NCBI GenBank assembly: GCA_017599285.1
Contig: JAGFXX010000001.1
Location: 2,880,501 to 2,944,500, forward strand
DNA length: 64,000 nt
Reading direction: 5' to 3'
Source of the DNA: Cereibacter azotoformans
GTDB lineage: Bacteria > Pseudomonadota > Alphaproteobacteria > Rhodobacterales > Rhodobacteraceae
Below are positions 36,015 through 45,500 of this stretch, in pieces. Position 1 is the first letter of the stretch. Every line of letters starts with the position of its first letter. The notes beneath the pieces are model-generated. The model saw only the letters and a list, made by a program, of their open reading frames with translations. It ran no database searches and was not told where the DNA came from. A program made the translations under genes and the position numbers.

Positions 36015-36519
36015 AGAGCTCGGCCGCTTGGGCAAGCCTGGACAGGACTAGCGCATCGAGCGTGTCCGCCGAAGGTGCCAACTGCTTCAGCGCGTCCGGC
36101 ACCGAGTTCCGGACATAGCTCGAGGCAAACTCCGTCGCCGCGTCGGGGGTAAGCTTGCGGGCCACGGCCAGGCGCGCAGCGGTCATGATCGCCGAATGCA
36201 GCGCCTCGCGATGCCGGGCCTCGATCTGGATCCCGGTCCAGCGCTGGAAACGGACGGTCGCGAGCCCGATCAGCGCGGTGAGCACCACGCCTGCGAGATC
36301 GAGGAGGCTCGGCGCTAGGGCGGTCAGCAGGCCGCTGCCGGTCGAGGCGGCGGCAGGGAGGGCGAGCGTGGCGAGGATGATGGCCGAGATCACCGAAGCG
36401 GTCCCCTGGGCAAGGGCGGCGACCAGCGGCCAGCCGACGAGCAGGATGAAGGTCAGCGCACAGAGGGCGAGCATGAGCACGAGGGGCGCCAGAGGCGCGA
36501 GGACGATGATCGGGGACAT
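36013..36519 (-). CDS. Phage holin-like membrane protein (LLH-type)
   Basis: 168 residues. The N-terminal 60 residues hold two hydrophobic spans (IIVLAPLAPLVLMLALCALT and the ALPAAASTGSGLL region), followed by a helical cytoplasmic part with HREALHSAIMTAARLAVARK and a C-terminal SSYVRNSVPDALKQLAPSAD. The pattern of an N-terminal span followed by a helix-forming soluble tail resembles the phi LL-H holin family. It lies 12 bp after the endolysin with AGGAGAG before its ATG, the usual lysis-cassette arrangement. A second holin-like gene is at 38949. Confidence 0.75.
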   Translation of the reverse strand: MSPIIVLAPLAPLVLMLALCALTFILLVGWPLVAALAQGTASVISAIILATLALPAAASTGSGLLTALAPSLLDLAGVVLTALIGLATVRFQRWTGIQIEARHREALHSAIMTAARLAVARKLTPDAATEFASSYVRNSVPDALKQLAPSADTLDALVLSRLAQAAEL

Positions 36520-36531
36520 GGGGTCTCTCCT

Positions 36532-37341
36532 TCAGAGGCGGGCGAACTGGAAGTGCATCCAGTCGCGGTTGCAGGCGCGGCCGAGGCTCGTGGCGCCGGC
36601 GGCTTCGACGATGGTCCAGAAGGGCTCGTAGGCGGGCGCGGCGAAGCTCGCCCGGTCACGGCCCCAGCGGAGCGGGTTGCGCTCGGGATCGAGATCGACG
36701 GCGATCCCCCAGGAGTGCATCGAGAGCGCCGAGCCGCCGCGCATGGGCCGGTGGTTGAAGCAGCCGCCGAAGAGGTTCAGCCGCAGGCTCTCGAACTGGT
36801 CCGCGCCGTAGTGCGACACCGCCTCGCGGAAGATCCGCGTCATCGGCGCGGCGACGAGCTTGTGGCAGCGGAAGCTCGTGATGCTCGTGTTGAGATCCCA
36901 GGCGAGCCGGAACGGGATCGGCAGCTCGACGATCCCGCCGGTGCAGTCGGGCCCGCCTGCCACGCCATAGAAGGTCGCGACGGACTCCTGCCGCGGATAG
37001 GCGCCCTGGGCATCGGCCACGGCATGGCCGGGCAGCGTCACCCGGTCGACGGCGGCGCGCAAGGGCCCCGAAGCCCAGGCGGTGAGCGCCTCGCGGGTGT
37101 TGGGCCCTAGGAGCCCGTCGATCCGGCCCGGCGCATGGCCGAGCCGCGCCAGCACCGCTTGGCCGGCCGCGATTCGCTGCCGGCGCGAGGGCCAGCCGCG
37201 CCAGGGCATCGGCTCTCCCTCGAGCGCAGCCTGTGTGGCCGTCTGGGTCAGCGGCCCCGCATCGCCGTCGATGGCGCCGCGGTAGAGCCCCGCGGCCGAC
37301 AAGAGCCGCTGGATGTCGGAAGTCGTCACGTCTTTCTCCAT
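36532..37341 (-). CDS. Endolysin: double peptidoglycan-binding module plus M15 peptidase
   Basis: 269 residues. Two peptidoglycan-binding repeats occupy the N-terminus (DIQRLLSAAGLYRGAIDGDA near residue 8, and VLARLGHAPGRIDGLLGPNT near 55). The C-terminal half is an M15 (VanY/L-Ala-D-Glu type) zinc peptidase with SALSMHSWGIAVDLDPERNP, giving the H-x6-D metal-binding motif, and a C-terminal NRDWMHFQFARL with the last zinc His. It cleaves cell-wall peptides for host lysis. There is no signal peptide, so release needs the adjacent holin. ATG 37341 lies just after a terminator hairpin. Confidence 0.92.
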   Translation of the reverse strand: MEKDVTTSDIQRLLSAAGLYRGAIDGDAGPLTQTATQAALEGEPMPWRGWPSRRQRIAAGQAVLARLGHAPGRIDGLLGPNTREALTAWASGPLRAAVDRVTLPGHAVADAQGAYPRQESVATFYGVAGGPDCTGGIVELPIPFRLAWDLNTSITSFRCHKLVAAPMTRIFREAVSHYGADQFESLRLNLFGGCFNHRPMRGGSALSMHSWGIAVDLDPERNPLRWGRDRASFAAPAYEPFWTIVEAAGATSLGRACNRDWMHFQFARL

Positions 37342-37345
37342 ATGC

Positions 37346-37369
37346 AAAAGCCCCGCGCGAGGGCGGGGC
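37346..37369 (-). terminator. Intrinsic terminator between methylase and endolysin
   Basis: On the minus strand GCCCCGC pairs with GCGGGGC and is followed by TTTT, ending five bases before the endolysin ATG. It would end the methylase/late transcript and separate lysis and retron genes from it, unless antitermination operates. Confidence 0.8.
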
Positions 37370-37394
37370 GTGGGTGGTCGGCCTGGTGGGATTT

Positions 37395-38201
37395 TCAGAG
37401 GAGGGTCGCGATCCGCTCGCGGTTCGAGACGAGGAGCTCCTGCGCCTCGGTGCTGCCCGAAGCGGAGACCGAATAGCTTAGCCGCACCGGCTCGAGGTGG
37501 AACCGGCCGAAGAGCGCCCGGATCTCGGGCGTGTCATTGATGGACATGAGGAAGGCGCCCTTCAGGCCGCCGAGGATCTCGGCGATCCGCGCGAACTGCG
37601 CCCGGTCGAAGATCCCGCGACCGTAGTCGTTCTCGCCGCCGAAGTAGGGCGGGTCGAGATAGAAGAGCGTCTCGGCCGTGTCATAGCGCGGGATGAGATC
37701 CGCCCAGTCGAGGCTCTCGAAGACCACGCCGTCGAGCCGCTCGTGGGCGGCGTCGAGCACCGGCTCGAGGCGCGCCAGCGAGAAGCGCGGCCCGTGCCCG
37801 GCCGAGACGCCGAAGACCCCGTCGAGCTTGCCGCCGAAGCTCAGCCGCTGGAGGTAGAGGAACCGGGCGGCCCGCTCGAGGTCGGTGAGCGTGGCGGGGT
37901 CGGTGACCCGCAGCCGATCGAACTCGCGCCGGCTGCAGATCTGGAAGCGCATGATCTCGAGAAGCTGCGGGTAATGGCGCTGCAGAATCCGGAAGAGGTT
38001 GATGATCTCGCCGTTGCGGTCGTTCATCACCTCGAGGCGCGGCCGGAAGCGGCGGCGGAGGAAGATCCCGCCCATGCCGACAAAGGGCTCGACATAGGCG
38101 CGGTGGGGGATGGCCTCGATCCGCTCGAGGATGAGCGGGTGGAGACGTTTCTTGCCGCCGAGCCACGGGGCCACCGGGGCGGCGGGAGGTACTTGTTTCA
38201 T
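37395..38201 (-). CDS. D12-class DNA adenine N6-methyltransferase (Dam-like)
   Basis: 268 residues. PPAAPVAPWLGGKKRLHPLI holds the GGK SAM-binding start, AYVEPFVGMGGIFLRRR is motif I (PFxGxGG), and TLFYLDPPYFGG contains the catalytic DPPY. This is the alpha-type adenine methylase order (SAM motif before DPPY, TRD between). No restriction gene is adjacent, so it is an orphan, probably protecting phage DNA or modulating gene expression. ATG 38201 gives the family's usual N-terminus; the frame is open to 38381. Confidence 0.9.
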   Translation of the reverse strand: MKQVPPAAPVAPWLGGKKRLHPLILERIEAIPHRAYVEPFVGMGGIFLRRRFRPRLEVMNDRNGEIINLFRILQRHYPQLLEIMRFQICSRREFDRLRVTDPATLTDLERAARFLYLQRLSFGGKLDGVFGVSAGHGPRFSLARLEPVLDAAHERLDGVVFESLDWADLIPRYDTAETLFYLDPPYFGGENDYGRGIFDRAQFARIAEILGGLKGAFLMSINDTPEIRALFGRFHLEPVRLSYSVSASGSTEAQELLVSNRERIATLL

Positions 38202-38429
38202 TTGGTGATTCTGCCTCACAAGGCGCCTGCCCTCGCGAGGGGTGGCAGGCAGTCTGAAAGGCGACGGACAGGCTGGCGCGGTTGTAGGTGAGACTTTGGC
38301 CGCGTGGTTCGGGCTGTTCGCGCAGCCCGGCCCCTGCCAGAGGGGCGCTGCGGGCGCGCTGTCGCGCGACCGTATTTTCACTACACACCTATATTGATTG
38401 CTGCCTTTTGCGTGTGTATATTTAATCGC

Positions 38430-38702
38430 GTGAGCGACGGCATCGAACTCGAATGGGACGAAGACAAACGGCAGGCCACGCTGGCAGACCGTGGCCTCGA
38501 TTTCGCCGACGTCGCTCTGATCGACTGGGATGCCGCGCTGACCCTCGAGGACACGCGGCGGCCCTACCCGGAGACCCGCTACATCACCGTCGCGCCCATC
38601 CGCGACCGTCTTTGCGTTGTGGCCTGGTGCTGGCGGGGCGACGTGCTTCGCGTGATCAGCCTGCGCAAGGCGAACGCCCGAGAGGAGAGGAAGTATGGCT
38701 AA
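38430..38702 (+). CDS. brnT: BrnT-family toxin
   Basis: 90 residues from GTG 38430: VSDGIELEWDEDKRQATLAD, then GLDFADVALIDWDAALTLED with the RYITVAPIRDRLCVVAWCWR core. The WDExKxxxxxxxRGLDFxDV pattern is typical of BrnT ribonuclease toxins. It overlaps the antitoxin gene by 8 bp. It lies on the opposite strand to its prophage neighbours with its own AT-rich upstream region (38370-38430), as usual for an independently regulated cargo module. Confidence 0.87.
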   Translation: MSDGIELEWDEDKRQATLADRGLDFADVALIDWDAALTLEDTRRPYPETRYITVAPIRDRLCVVAWCWRGDVLRVISLRKANAREERKYG

Positions 38703-38916
38703 GGTGACACCCTACATCGGCGACGACGACGAAGTCCGCGAGCTGGACGACCACTTCTTCGCCAACGCGCGCCGCGGCCGGCCGCCGAAGCCGAGCGAGC
38801 AGAAGAAGGTGCGCATGAACCTGATGATCGATCCCGAGCTCGCCTCCAGGCTGGACGGGATGCCGAACAAGAGCGCCTTCGTGAATGAGGCGCTGCGGAA
38901 GGCGCTCGCGCCCTGA
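38695..38916 (+). CDS. brnA: BrnA-family antitoxin
   Basis: 73 residues. The C-terminal half is a ribbon-helix-helix-like domain (KVRMNLMIDPELASRLDGMP, then NKSAFVNEALRKAL) preceded by RRGRPPKPSEQKK, the linker common to BrnA. It binds BrnT and represses the shared promoter. It is coupled to brnT by an 8-bp overlap. Together they form a type II toxin-antitoxin system that may stabilise the prophage or act in phage defence. Confidence 0.88.
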   Translation: MAKVTPYIGDDDEVRELDDHFFANARRGRPPKPSEQKKVRMNLMIDPELASRLDGMPNKSAFVNEALRKALAP

Positions 38917-38948
38917 TCGTGGTGAGGGGCAGCCTCGGATCGCCTCCG

Positions 38949-39266
38949 TTACCCCGCACTCCTTCCCCGCCAGAGCCGCTCCAGCATCGCCGTCGTCCCG
39001 CGCGGGCCGAGATAGGCCAGCATCGCCACGAGCCCCATGGCGGCGCGGCCGTCTAGGTTGAGGTACGAGCTCAGCGCTTCGCCCACGAAGGCCATGGCGA
39101 CGAGGGCGGGGATCTCCCAGAGGAGCTCGCGGCCGAAGAAGGCGCGGCGGCGGGCGCGGACCTCGCCCGTGTGATACATGAGCCGCCCCATGGCGGCCGC
39201 GATCAGCGTGGCGATGGCCCCGCCCCAGAGCGCCGTGATGGTGTCGATCAGTCCCTTTTCCGGCAT
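38949..39266 (-). CDS. Holin-family small membrane protein
   Basis: 105 residues with about three hydrophobic stretches (LWGGAIATLIAAAMGRLMYH, IPALVAMAFVGEALSSYLNL, and GLVAMLAYLGPRGTTAMLER). The Lys/Arg-rich loop VRARRRAFFGRELLWE between the first two spans resembles the lambda-S21/HolA-type phage holin families. It would be the second holin-like gene in the lysis region. A spanin-like gene was not recognised. Confidence 0.72.
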   Translation of the reverse strand: MPEKGLIDTITALWGGAIATLIAAAMGRLMYHTGEVRARRRAFFGRELLWEIPALVAMAFVGEALSSYLNLDGRAAMGLVAMLAYLGPRGTTAMLERLWRGRSAG

Positions 39267-39499
39267 CGCGCCGCTCCTGTTCTGCGCGCCTCGCGCGGGT
39301 CTCGGCCCGGCCGGGGGTGGCCGGGTCGTGTCATGATGATCGGGAGGGCGGGAGCGCCTTAGGCAGGCGGGCCTGCGGGCCTGACGATCCCGGCGGGGGC
39401 GCCCAGCCGCCTCAGCACGTCGCGCAACGGCCGACGACAGGCGGCCCAGGCGGCGCGGTCGGCCGGCGTGTCAGCGACTCGCGTTGAACCGGACCGGGC

Positions 39500-39817
39500 T
39501 CACAGCGTCACCTGCGCGGCTTCGATGAACAGCCGATCGGTCTCCTCCGGCGAGAGGCCGAGGAGAAAGGCGAGCGTGTCCATCGTCTCCGATCCCCGGA
39601 CGAGCACCGTCGCGCCGCGCAGCGCCGCCCGCATCGCCCATGGGTAGGCGGCGTCCTCCGCGATGGCCATCGCACGGGCCCACTTCTCCTCGCCGACCAC
39701 GATCATGACCTGCAGCAGGCTGATCTCGGCCGGCCCCCGCGCGCGGGCCTCGGCCTGCGCCTTGATGTCCCGGGCCTTCATGAGCCTGCTGTAATCGATG
39801 GTTGCGGTCGTCATCAT
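39500..39817 (-). CDS. Phage hypothetical protein downstream of tail fibre
   Basis: 105 residues: TTATIDYSRLMKARDIKAQA, then a largely helical segment with LLQVMIVVGEEKWARAMAIA and a C-terminal FLLGLSPEETDRLFIEAAQV. ATG 39817 is preferred with GGAGGAG upstream. Position between tail fibre and lysis genes suggests a tail-fibre accessory or chaperone role, but I do not recognise a family. Confidence 0.6.
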   Translation of the reverse strand: MMTTATIDYSRLMKARDIKAQAEARARGPAEISLLQVMIVVGEEKWARAMAIAEDAAYPWAMRAALRGATVLVRGSETMDTLAFLLGLSPEETDRLFIEAAQVTL

Positions 39818-39838
39818 TGCTCTCCTCCTGCTCATGGA

Positions 39839-40156
39839 TCAGCCCTCCGCGGACGGCGGGAGATAGGGCGGGATCGGGATATCCTGATCCTCGACCTCGA
39901 TCGTGCCCGGGTTCGGCAAGGAGATGTCCCCGTAATAGCCGTGGGGGAACACCACCTCGAACTCGAGCACGCCGTTGACGCGGGTGACGTTGCTGGTCAC
40001 CCAGGTGTTGTCCATCGCGTCCCAGGGGAGCACGTCTCCCTCCTCGACGTCGCTGAAGTCGTAGACCATGTCATTGCAGGTCAGGGTGTCTCCCTGAACC
40101 CGGAACAGGGTCAGCTCATACATCCGCCGAAGCGGGACCATGCGAATGCGCATCAT
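39839..40156 (-). CDS. Phage hypothetical protein, possible tail-fibre-associated
   Basis: 105 residues, acidic and beta-rich: MVPLRRMYELTLFRVQGDTL, TCNDMVYDFSDVEEGDVLPW, and a Pro-rich end IPIPPYLPP. It follows the tail fibre gene by 7 bp, with GGAGG upstream of ATG 40156. The position is that of a fibre tip or chaperone gene; no family recognised. Confidence 0.6.
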   Translation of the reverse strand: MMRIRMVPLRRMYELTLFRVQGDTLTCNDMVYDFSDVEEGDVLPWDAMDNTWVTSNVTRVNGVLEFEVVFPHGYYGDISLPNPGTIEVEDQDIPIPPYLPPSAEG

Positions 40157-40162
40157 GGCGGG

Positions 40163-41647
40163 TTACCTCCAGCGACCGGTGACGAGAAGATCGACGACCT
40201 GCGTCGCGGCGTAGGACGTCGGCGACAGAAGCATGTAGGCGGCGACGTTCGAGGCCCCCGGCCGGCCGAGCAGCGAGATCACGGAGCCGCCCCGGCAGCC
40301 GCCCGTCACGCAATGCCCGTTCAGGGCCCCACTCGCGAACTCGACGGGAAGCGTCACCGTCTGCCATTCGGTGCGATAGAGGGGCCCATGCGGAGTGGTC
40401 GGACCCGGAACCCCGGTCTGGACCAGGCGGCAAAGCTGCGTCCCATCCGCAAAGCGAACATACTCGGCGCCAGCCGTCTCGCCCTTTTCGATGATGCCGC
40501 CGCGCGGAAGTCCGGAAGACCAGCTCACGGCGCCCACGATATTGCGCTGGTCGTAGGTCAGGAACCAGTCTCCCCAAGTGGTGTCCTTGGAGCGGCACCA
40601 GTGCCCGGTGTCGCTGGCCGTCTGCGGGTAGGCGATCTGCACCGCGCGGCTGGCCCCGTGCTGGATGTGCTGCAGGGTGCCCACGGTCATGCCGCCGGGG
40701 CGGTTCAGCGTGGTCCCTGTGACCCGATAGAAGCCGGTGGTCGTGATCTGGTCCACGTCGTTTCCGGGCGCGGTGCGCGCCGTGCCGCCGAGGCCATAGT
40801 CCCCGACCTTGAGGAGGCGCCCCGGCGTGGTGTCGAGATCGGTCTGGGTCACGGCCGTGCCGGACATGAGCCCCTGCAGCTCCATGCCGGAGGGCGTGAA
40901 CCGCGCCCGTTCCGTCCCCTGACAGGTGACGCCGAGCTCGTTCTCGGCCGCGAGGAAGAAGCCCGTGTTCGAGCCCACCTCCCCGTTGAAGGTGAGGCCC
41001 GGGAAGGTCTGCGTCCCGTCCGGAACGCTGAACGGCACCAGCGCGGCCGCGCGGCCGGAGCCGACCCGGAACCGCTCCTCGCCCCCGGCCGCGATCCCGA
41101 GGAGGTCCGCCGAGGCCCGGAAGATCCCGGTGTCGAGGTCGCCCGCGAAGGTGAGGCCGGGGGTGGCCGCCGCCCCGCCGGGCAGCACGGCCGGGAGGGT
41201 GGACTGGAAGTGGGAGGTGGAGAAGAAGCCGCGCGTGGCCCCGCCCGTGACGAACTGCAGGACATCCGCCCCGTCGCTGCGGATCCCGGTGTTCGGATCG
41301 GTCTCGAACGAGATCCCCGGGGCGGCCGCCGTCCCGAGCGGCGCCCGGAGCGGCACGGTCGAAGTGAGCGCGAGGGCCGAGACCGTGAGCCGGAGGACGC
41401 CGCCGGCCGCGATCCCCAGCGCATTGCTGCCCGGCCGGAAGAGCCCGGTGTCGCGATCGTCCCGCCAGAAGAGGCCGGGGGCTGCGGCGGTGCCGTCGCC
41501 GAAGCCCGCGCCGGTGAGATAGGGCAGAAGTTCGTTCAGCTCGGCCACGAAGGCGGGGAACCAGCCCAGGAAGGCGTCGGCATTGTCGTTGAAGGTGCCG
41601 GGGTTGCCGCTGTTCGGCGGCGTCGGCGGGGGAGAGAAGAAGTCCAT
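40163..41647 (-). CDS. Phage tail fibre with repeated shaft motifs
   Basis: 494 residues from ATG 41647. After an N-terminal attachment segment (PPPTPPNSGNPGTFNDNADA), residues about 55-230 contain at least four imperfect repeats of a unit like AAPGLFWRDDRDTGLFRPGS followed by NALGIAAGG, typical of trimeric beta-helical fibre shafts. A later segment (TQTDLDTTPGRLLKVGDYGL) resembles T4 gp12/37-type repeats, and the C-terminal half (from about residue 290) is the probable receptor-binding part. It determines host range. Confidence 0.85.
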   Translation of the reverse strand: MDFFSPPPTPPNSGNPGTFNDNADAFLGWFPAFVAELNELLPYLTGAGFGDGTAAAPGLFWRDDRDTGLFRPGSNALGIAAGGVLRLTVSALALTSTVPLRAPLGTAAAPGISFETDPNTGIRSDGADVLQFVTGGATRGFFSTSHFQSTLPAVLPGGAAATPGLTFAGDLDTGIFRASADLLGIAAGGEERFRVGSGRAAALVPFSVPDGTQTFPGLTFNGEVGSNTGFFLAAENELGVTCQGTERARFTPSGMELQGLMSGTAVTQTDLDTTPGRLLKVGDYGLGGTARTAPGNDVDQITTTGFYRVTGTTLNRPGGMTVGTLQHIQHGASRAVQIAYPQTASDTGHWCRSKDTTWGDWFLTYDQRNIVGAVSWSSGLPRGGIIEKGETAGAEYVRFADGTQLCRLVQTGVPGPTTPHGPLYRTEWQTVTLPVEFASGALNGHCVTGGCRGGSVISLLGRPGASNVAAYMLLSPTSYAATQVVDLLVTGRWR

Positions 41648-41663
41648 GGGATGCTCCCTTGCG

Positions 41664-42560
41664 TCAGGCGAGGCTCTCGACCTCGGCGCGGCCGTCGCAG
41701 ATGGCATGGCCGAGGGTAAGGTCGTAATCGCGGAGGATGCCGGCGACGGTGGTGCCCCAGACGTCGGCCCCTTCGCCCGCGTAGAAGACGGCGAGCCGGC
41801 TCGAGACCCGCTCCATGATCGACTGGACGCGGGCCGCGCCCTCGAGCGGGACCTGGAAGGCGAGCGAGACGGTGCGGGTGACGGGGCGCGGCACGATATA
41901 GAGCCCGCCCCATTCGTCGCGCTGCTTCACGGAATAGTCGACGAGACCGAGACCGAGGCCGGTGCCGGCCACCGTGGTGCCGACCGGCGTGTCGCGGCCC
42001 ATCACGATCTCGCCCACGCGGGTGACGGCGCCCCCCGTTACCGTGATGTCGAGCGTGGCCCCGGCCGGCAGCGGAGCCGCGACGATCACGTTCGGCGTGA
42101 AGGCGAACTCGGTGAAGACATATTCCCAGAAGGTGCCCACCGGATCGCGCGCCACGAGATCGACCGTCCGGTCGTGGATCGTGGCCCCTGCGGGCGTGGT
42201 GACCGTCACCCGGATCGAAGCCGCATCGAGGTTGAAGAAGGCGATGCGGTTCAGCGTGCGCGGCAGCCGGATGGAATAGGTGATCGTGGGGCCGCCGACC
42301 GTCTGGCCGCCGATCCGCTCGTCGAAGGCGCGCCAGCGGTTGGTGGCCCCGATCCGGAGCCACCAGCTGCCGAGCGCATCCCCCGCCGGATCGTGGCCCT
42401 GGTTGCCGTCGGCCACGCTCTCCCAGACGCCGTGATCCGCCACCACGCGCGCGCCCCGGGCGTAGGTCTGGCCTGCGCTCCAGGCGGGATGGTCGTCCTC
42501 GGGGATATTGCTCGCGAGAAGCGCCGCCGGCGTCACCGGGGTCGGCAGGATGATCCGCAT
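41664..42560 (-). CDS. Phage tail protein (distal tail or baseplate-like)
   Basis: 298 residues, beta-rich. The N-terminus has PAWSAGQTYARGARVVADHG, a carbohydrate-binding-like WxxGxxY motif, followed by many beta strands (LPRTLNRIAFFNLDAASIRV) and GGLYIVPRPVTRTVSLAFQV. It overlaps the tape measure stop by 1 bp and precedes the fibre gene, the place of distal tail and baseplate proteins in siphophages. Exact family not recognised. Confidence 0.7.
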   Translation of the reverse strand: MRIILPTPVTPAALLASNIPEDDHPAWSAGQTYARGARVVADHGVWESVADGNQGHDPAGDALGSWWLRIGATNRWRAFDERIGGQTVGGPTITYSIRLPRTLNRIAFFNLDAASIRVTVTTPAGATIHDRTVDLVARDPVGTFWEYVFTEFAFTPNVIVAAPLPAGATLDITVTGGAVTRVGEIVMGRDTPVGTTVAGTGLGLGLVDYSVKQRDEWGGLYIVPRPVTRTVSLAFQVPLEGAARVQSIMERVSSRLAVFYAGEGADVWGTTVAGILRDYDLTLGHAICDGRAEVESLA

Positions 42561-45500
42561 CAGACGGCCTCCGTCGGGTCGATCCGCACCCCCACCGTGC
42601 CGATCCGGCGCAGGTCCTTGGCGGTGGCGGTGGAGGCCTCGGCGCCCTTGCGGGCCCAGACCTTCATCTCGGCCAGCTCGCGCGCCATCTCGGCATTCTG
42701 GGCGCGCAGCTGCACCAATTCCGCCTGCAGGTCGCGCACCGCCCCGGCCACCTCGGAGGCGCCCATGGCGGCGCCGCCGAGGATGTCGGCGGTCCGCCCC
42801 GCACTATGGATGCGGCTCGGGCCGGTGGCCTCGAGCTCAGGCCCGAGTTCGCCCACGAGACGCAGGCCCCCCGCATGCAGGCCGCCCGCGGCGAAGCCGG
42901 GGACATCGAGGCCGATGGCCGACCAGTCGAACACCTCCGGCTTGAAGGGCCGCAGGCCCGCGAGGATCGCCTCGCGGCCGTGGTTGCGGTAGTGGATGGT
43001 CGGATCGTAGCCGAACTCATCGGCCGCCACGTCCGGATAGAGCCGCAGGTAGTCGGCGGTATCGAGCGGGATCCGGCCCTTCCGCTGCTGGAAGATGCCC
43101 CAGAGGTAGTCCTTCAGGCTCCCCGGCAGCCGGCGGATCGTCTCGATCCCGTCGGTGGTCGAGAAGCCCTCAATGGCCCGCATCACCTGCCCGATTGTCT
43201 TGCCGTCGGTCGAGATCCCGGCCTTGGCGGCCATCGCCATGATCTGCTTGTCCGTGGCGAGGATGTCGCCGGCCGCATTGGTCGCGAGGCCTCCGGCGAA
43301 GGCCGAGAGAGCCGCCCCCTGTCCCCTCTTCGTCGCGGCGGCCGTCTCTGCCCGCACGGCGGACGCCAGATCGCCGAGCGCGGTGCGCAGCGCCGACATG
43401 GGGGCCGTGATCGCCCCCCGCGTGGTGGTCTCGAACCAGCTCGAGAAGCCGGTCGAGGGATCGAAGGCGAAGCTCCCGCCCAGCGTGATCCGGCCGCCCT
43501 TGGCGCCGAGGGCCTTGAGGAGTTCCGCCATGCCGAGATCGGAGGCGGGCCGGTCCATCACCAGCGCGAGCCGGCGCACCGACTGCGCCACGCGGACGGC
43601 GGCGAGCGTGCGCAGATCCTCGGGCAGCGCGTCGGCCTTCGCCAGATAGGTGATGCGCGCGAGATGGTCGGAAGACTGCTTCGCCGCGATCCAGACCAGA
43701 TCGGGCGAGAGATCCATCCGCCGCAGCACCATGTCGAGCGAGACCTCGACCCCGCTCGTGGCACTCTTCAGGATGCGGCGCAGGTCGGCCGGAATGTCCG
43801 CCGTCGCCGTCAGCCCCACGGTCACATCGATCCGCTCGCGGAGCGCGGCGAAGGAGATCTCCTTCGCCGCAGCGATGGCGCTCTCGAGCGAGCCCAGCTG
43901 CGCATTCAGCGCCGTAATCTGCTCGGGCTTCAGCGCCTCGCCGCCGGTCAGATAGTCCCGCACCTCGGTCAGGAGATCGACCTGCTCCTGATAGAGCGTG
44001 GCCAGCACATCCTCCTTCGCCCCCTCGAGGCCGGTCACGCCCTGCAGGAGCTGCAGGTCCGAAAGGACCCGCGCCTGCGCGCGCGCCACATCCACCGCGG
44101 ACCTGGCCTGCCCGCGCACCGCTTCGATATAGGCCGAGGCCGCGCCGGAGACGGCTTTGGCGGCGTCCTGATCGCCCGCCATCGCGCTCGCGAGCATCGT
44201 CTGATAGCGCGCCTGCGACTGGGCCGCGGCCACCGCGGGCGAGATCAGCTCAGACGCGGCCGAGCGCAGGTCGCCGATAGTGTCGCGCAGAGACAGCGTG
44301 ACCTGATACCAGCCCTTCGCCGCCGCGGCCGCCGCCCGCTGCGCCTCGGCCGCGCCGGAGATCATCCCGTCGAGATCCGTGGCGATGGTGCCCACGAGCC
44401 CCGCCAGCCCGGCCGAGAGGCTCGCCACGCTCGGCAGGATCTGATCCATGACGCCGGCCATGCTCACGAGGGCCGCGTAAAGCTCCCGACCCCGCTCGGT
44501 GGTAAGATCCTGCGCCTCGACCAGCCGGCGATACTCCGCCCGGGTCTGCGGAAGGGCCACACCCATCCGGGCCAGCGCCTCGGTCGCCTGCCGGGTCGCG
44601 GTCTCCATCCGCTCGGCCTCGCTGTAAAAGGCCTGATAATAGGAGGAGGTGGCGGAGACGAGCCCGTCGAGCCCGCCGAAGAGCGCGGCCAGATCCGAGG
44701 CCATGCCGGCCGTCACCATGTCCACCGCCCGGAAGCTGTGCCCCAGCGTGTCCATGACGCCGTTGACGCCGGACATGGCCGCGCTCAGCCGCTGCAGGGC
44801 CTCGACGAAGCTCTCGCCCTCCTTCACCAGAGCGGCGAGCTCGGGGCGGGTCGAGACCAGTGTATTGCCCGCGATCAGGTCGGCCAGGTCGCCCTGCTGC
44901 TTCCGACCCAAGAACGCGGAGAGAATCTTGTCGCCGAGGGATCCCTTGAGCCCGCTCACCACCGCATAGGACGTGCCCTCCGCGATCCGCTTCTCGAGGT
45001 CCTTGATCGCCTGGTCGTTCCGGCCGACATAGCCGAAGGCGCGCGCCGCGAAGTCGTCGCCGAGCTCGGTCAGCTTCTCCTGCAGCTTCGCCCCGATCTC
45101 CTCGTCGGAGAGGCCCTTGGTCGAGAACCTGACCGAGGCCGCAAAGCCCTTGAAGGCCTCGGCCCCGATGCCCAGCGTGTCCGCCACATCCATGACCGAG
45201 GCCTGCATCTGGCTCACGGCCTTGACGATGGGGCCGGCCACCGCGCCATCCGCGAGGCCGTAGCTCGTGCTCCGCGACTTCGACAGCCCGCCGAACCGGG
45301 ACTTCTCGACCTTCCGGTAGCTCTCGACCATCGCATTCAGCTCGCGCACGGTGACGCGCAGCCCTGCATCGAGGAGCTTCGTCTTCGAGCCGAAGAAGGA
45401 GAAGGCCGCTGCCACGGCGGCAATGGGGCCCAGAATGGCGCCCGCCGCCTGCGCGAACCCGACGAGGCCGCTCGTGGCCATGCTCAGAGACTGGCCGATA

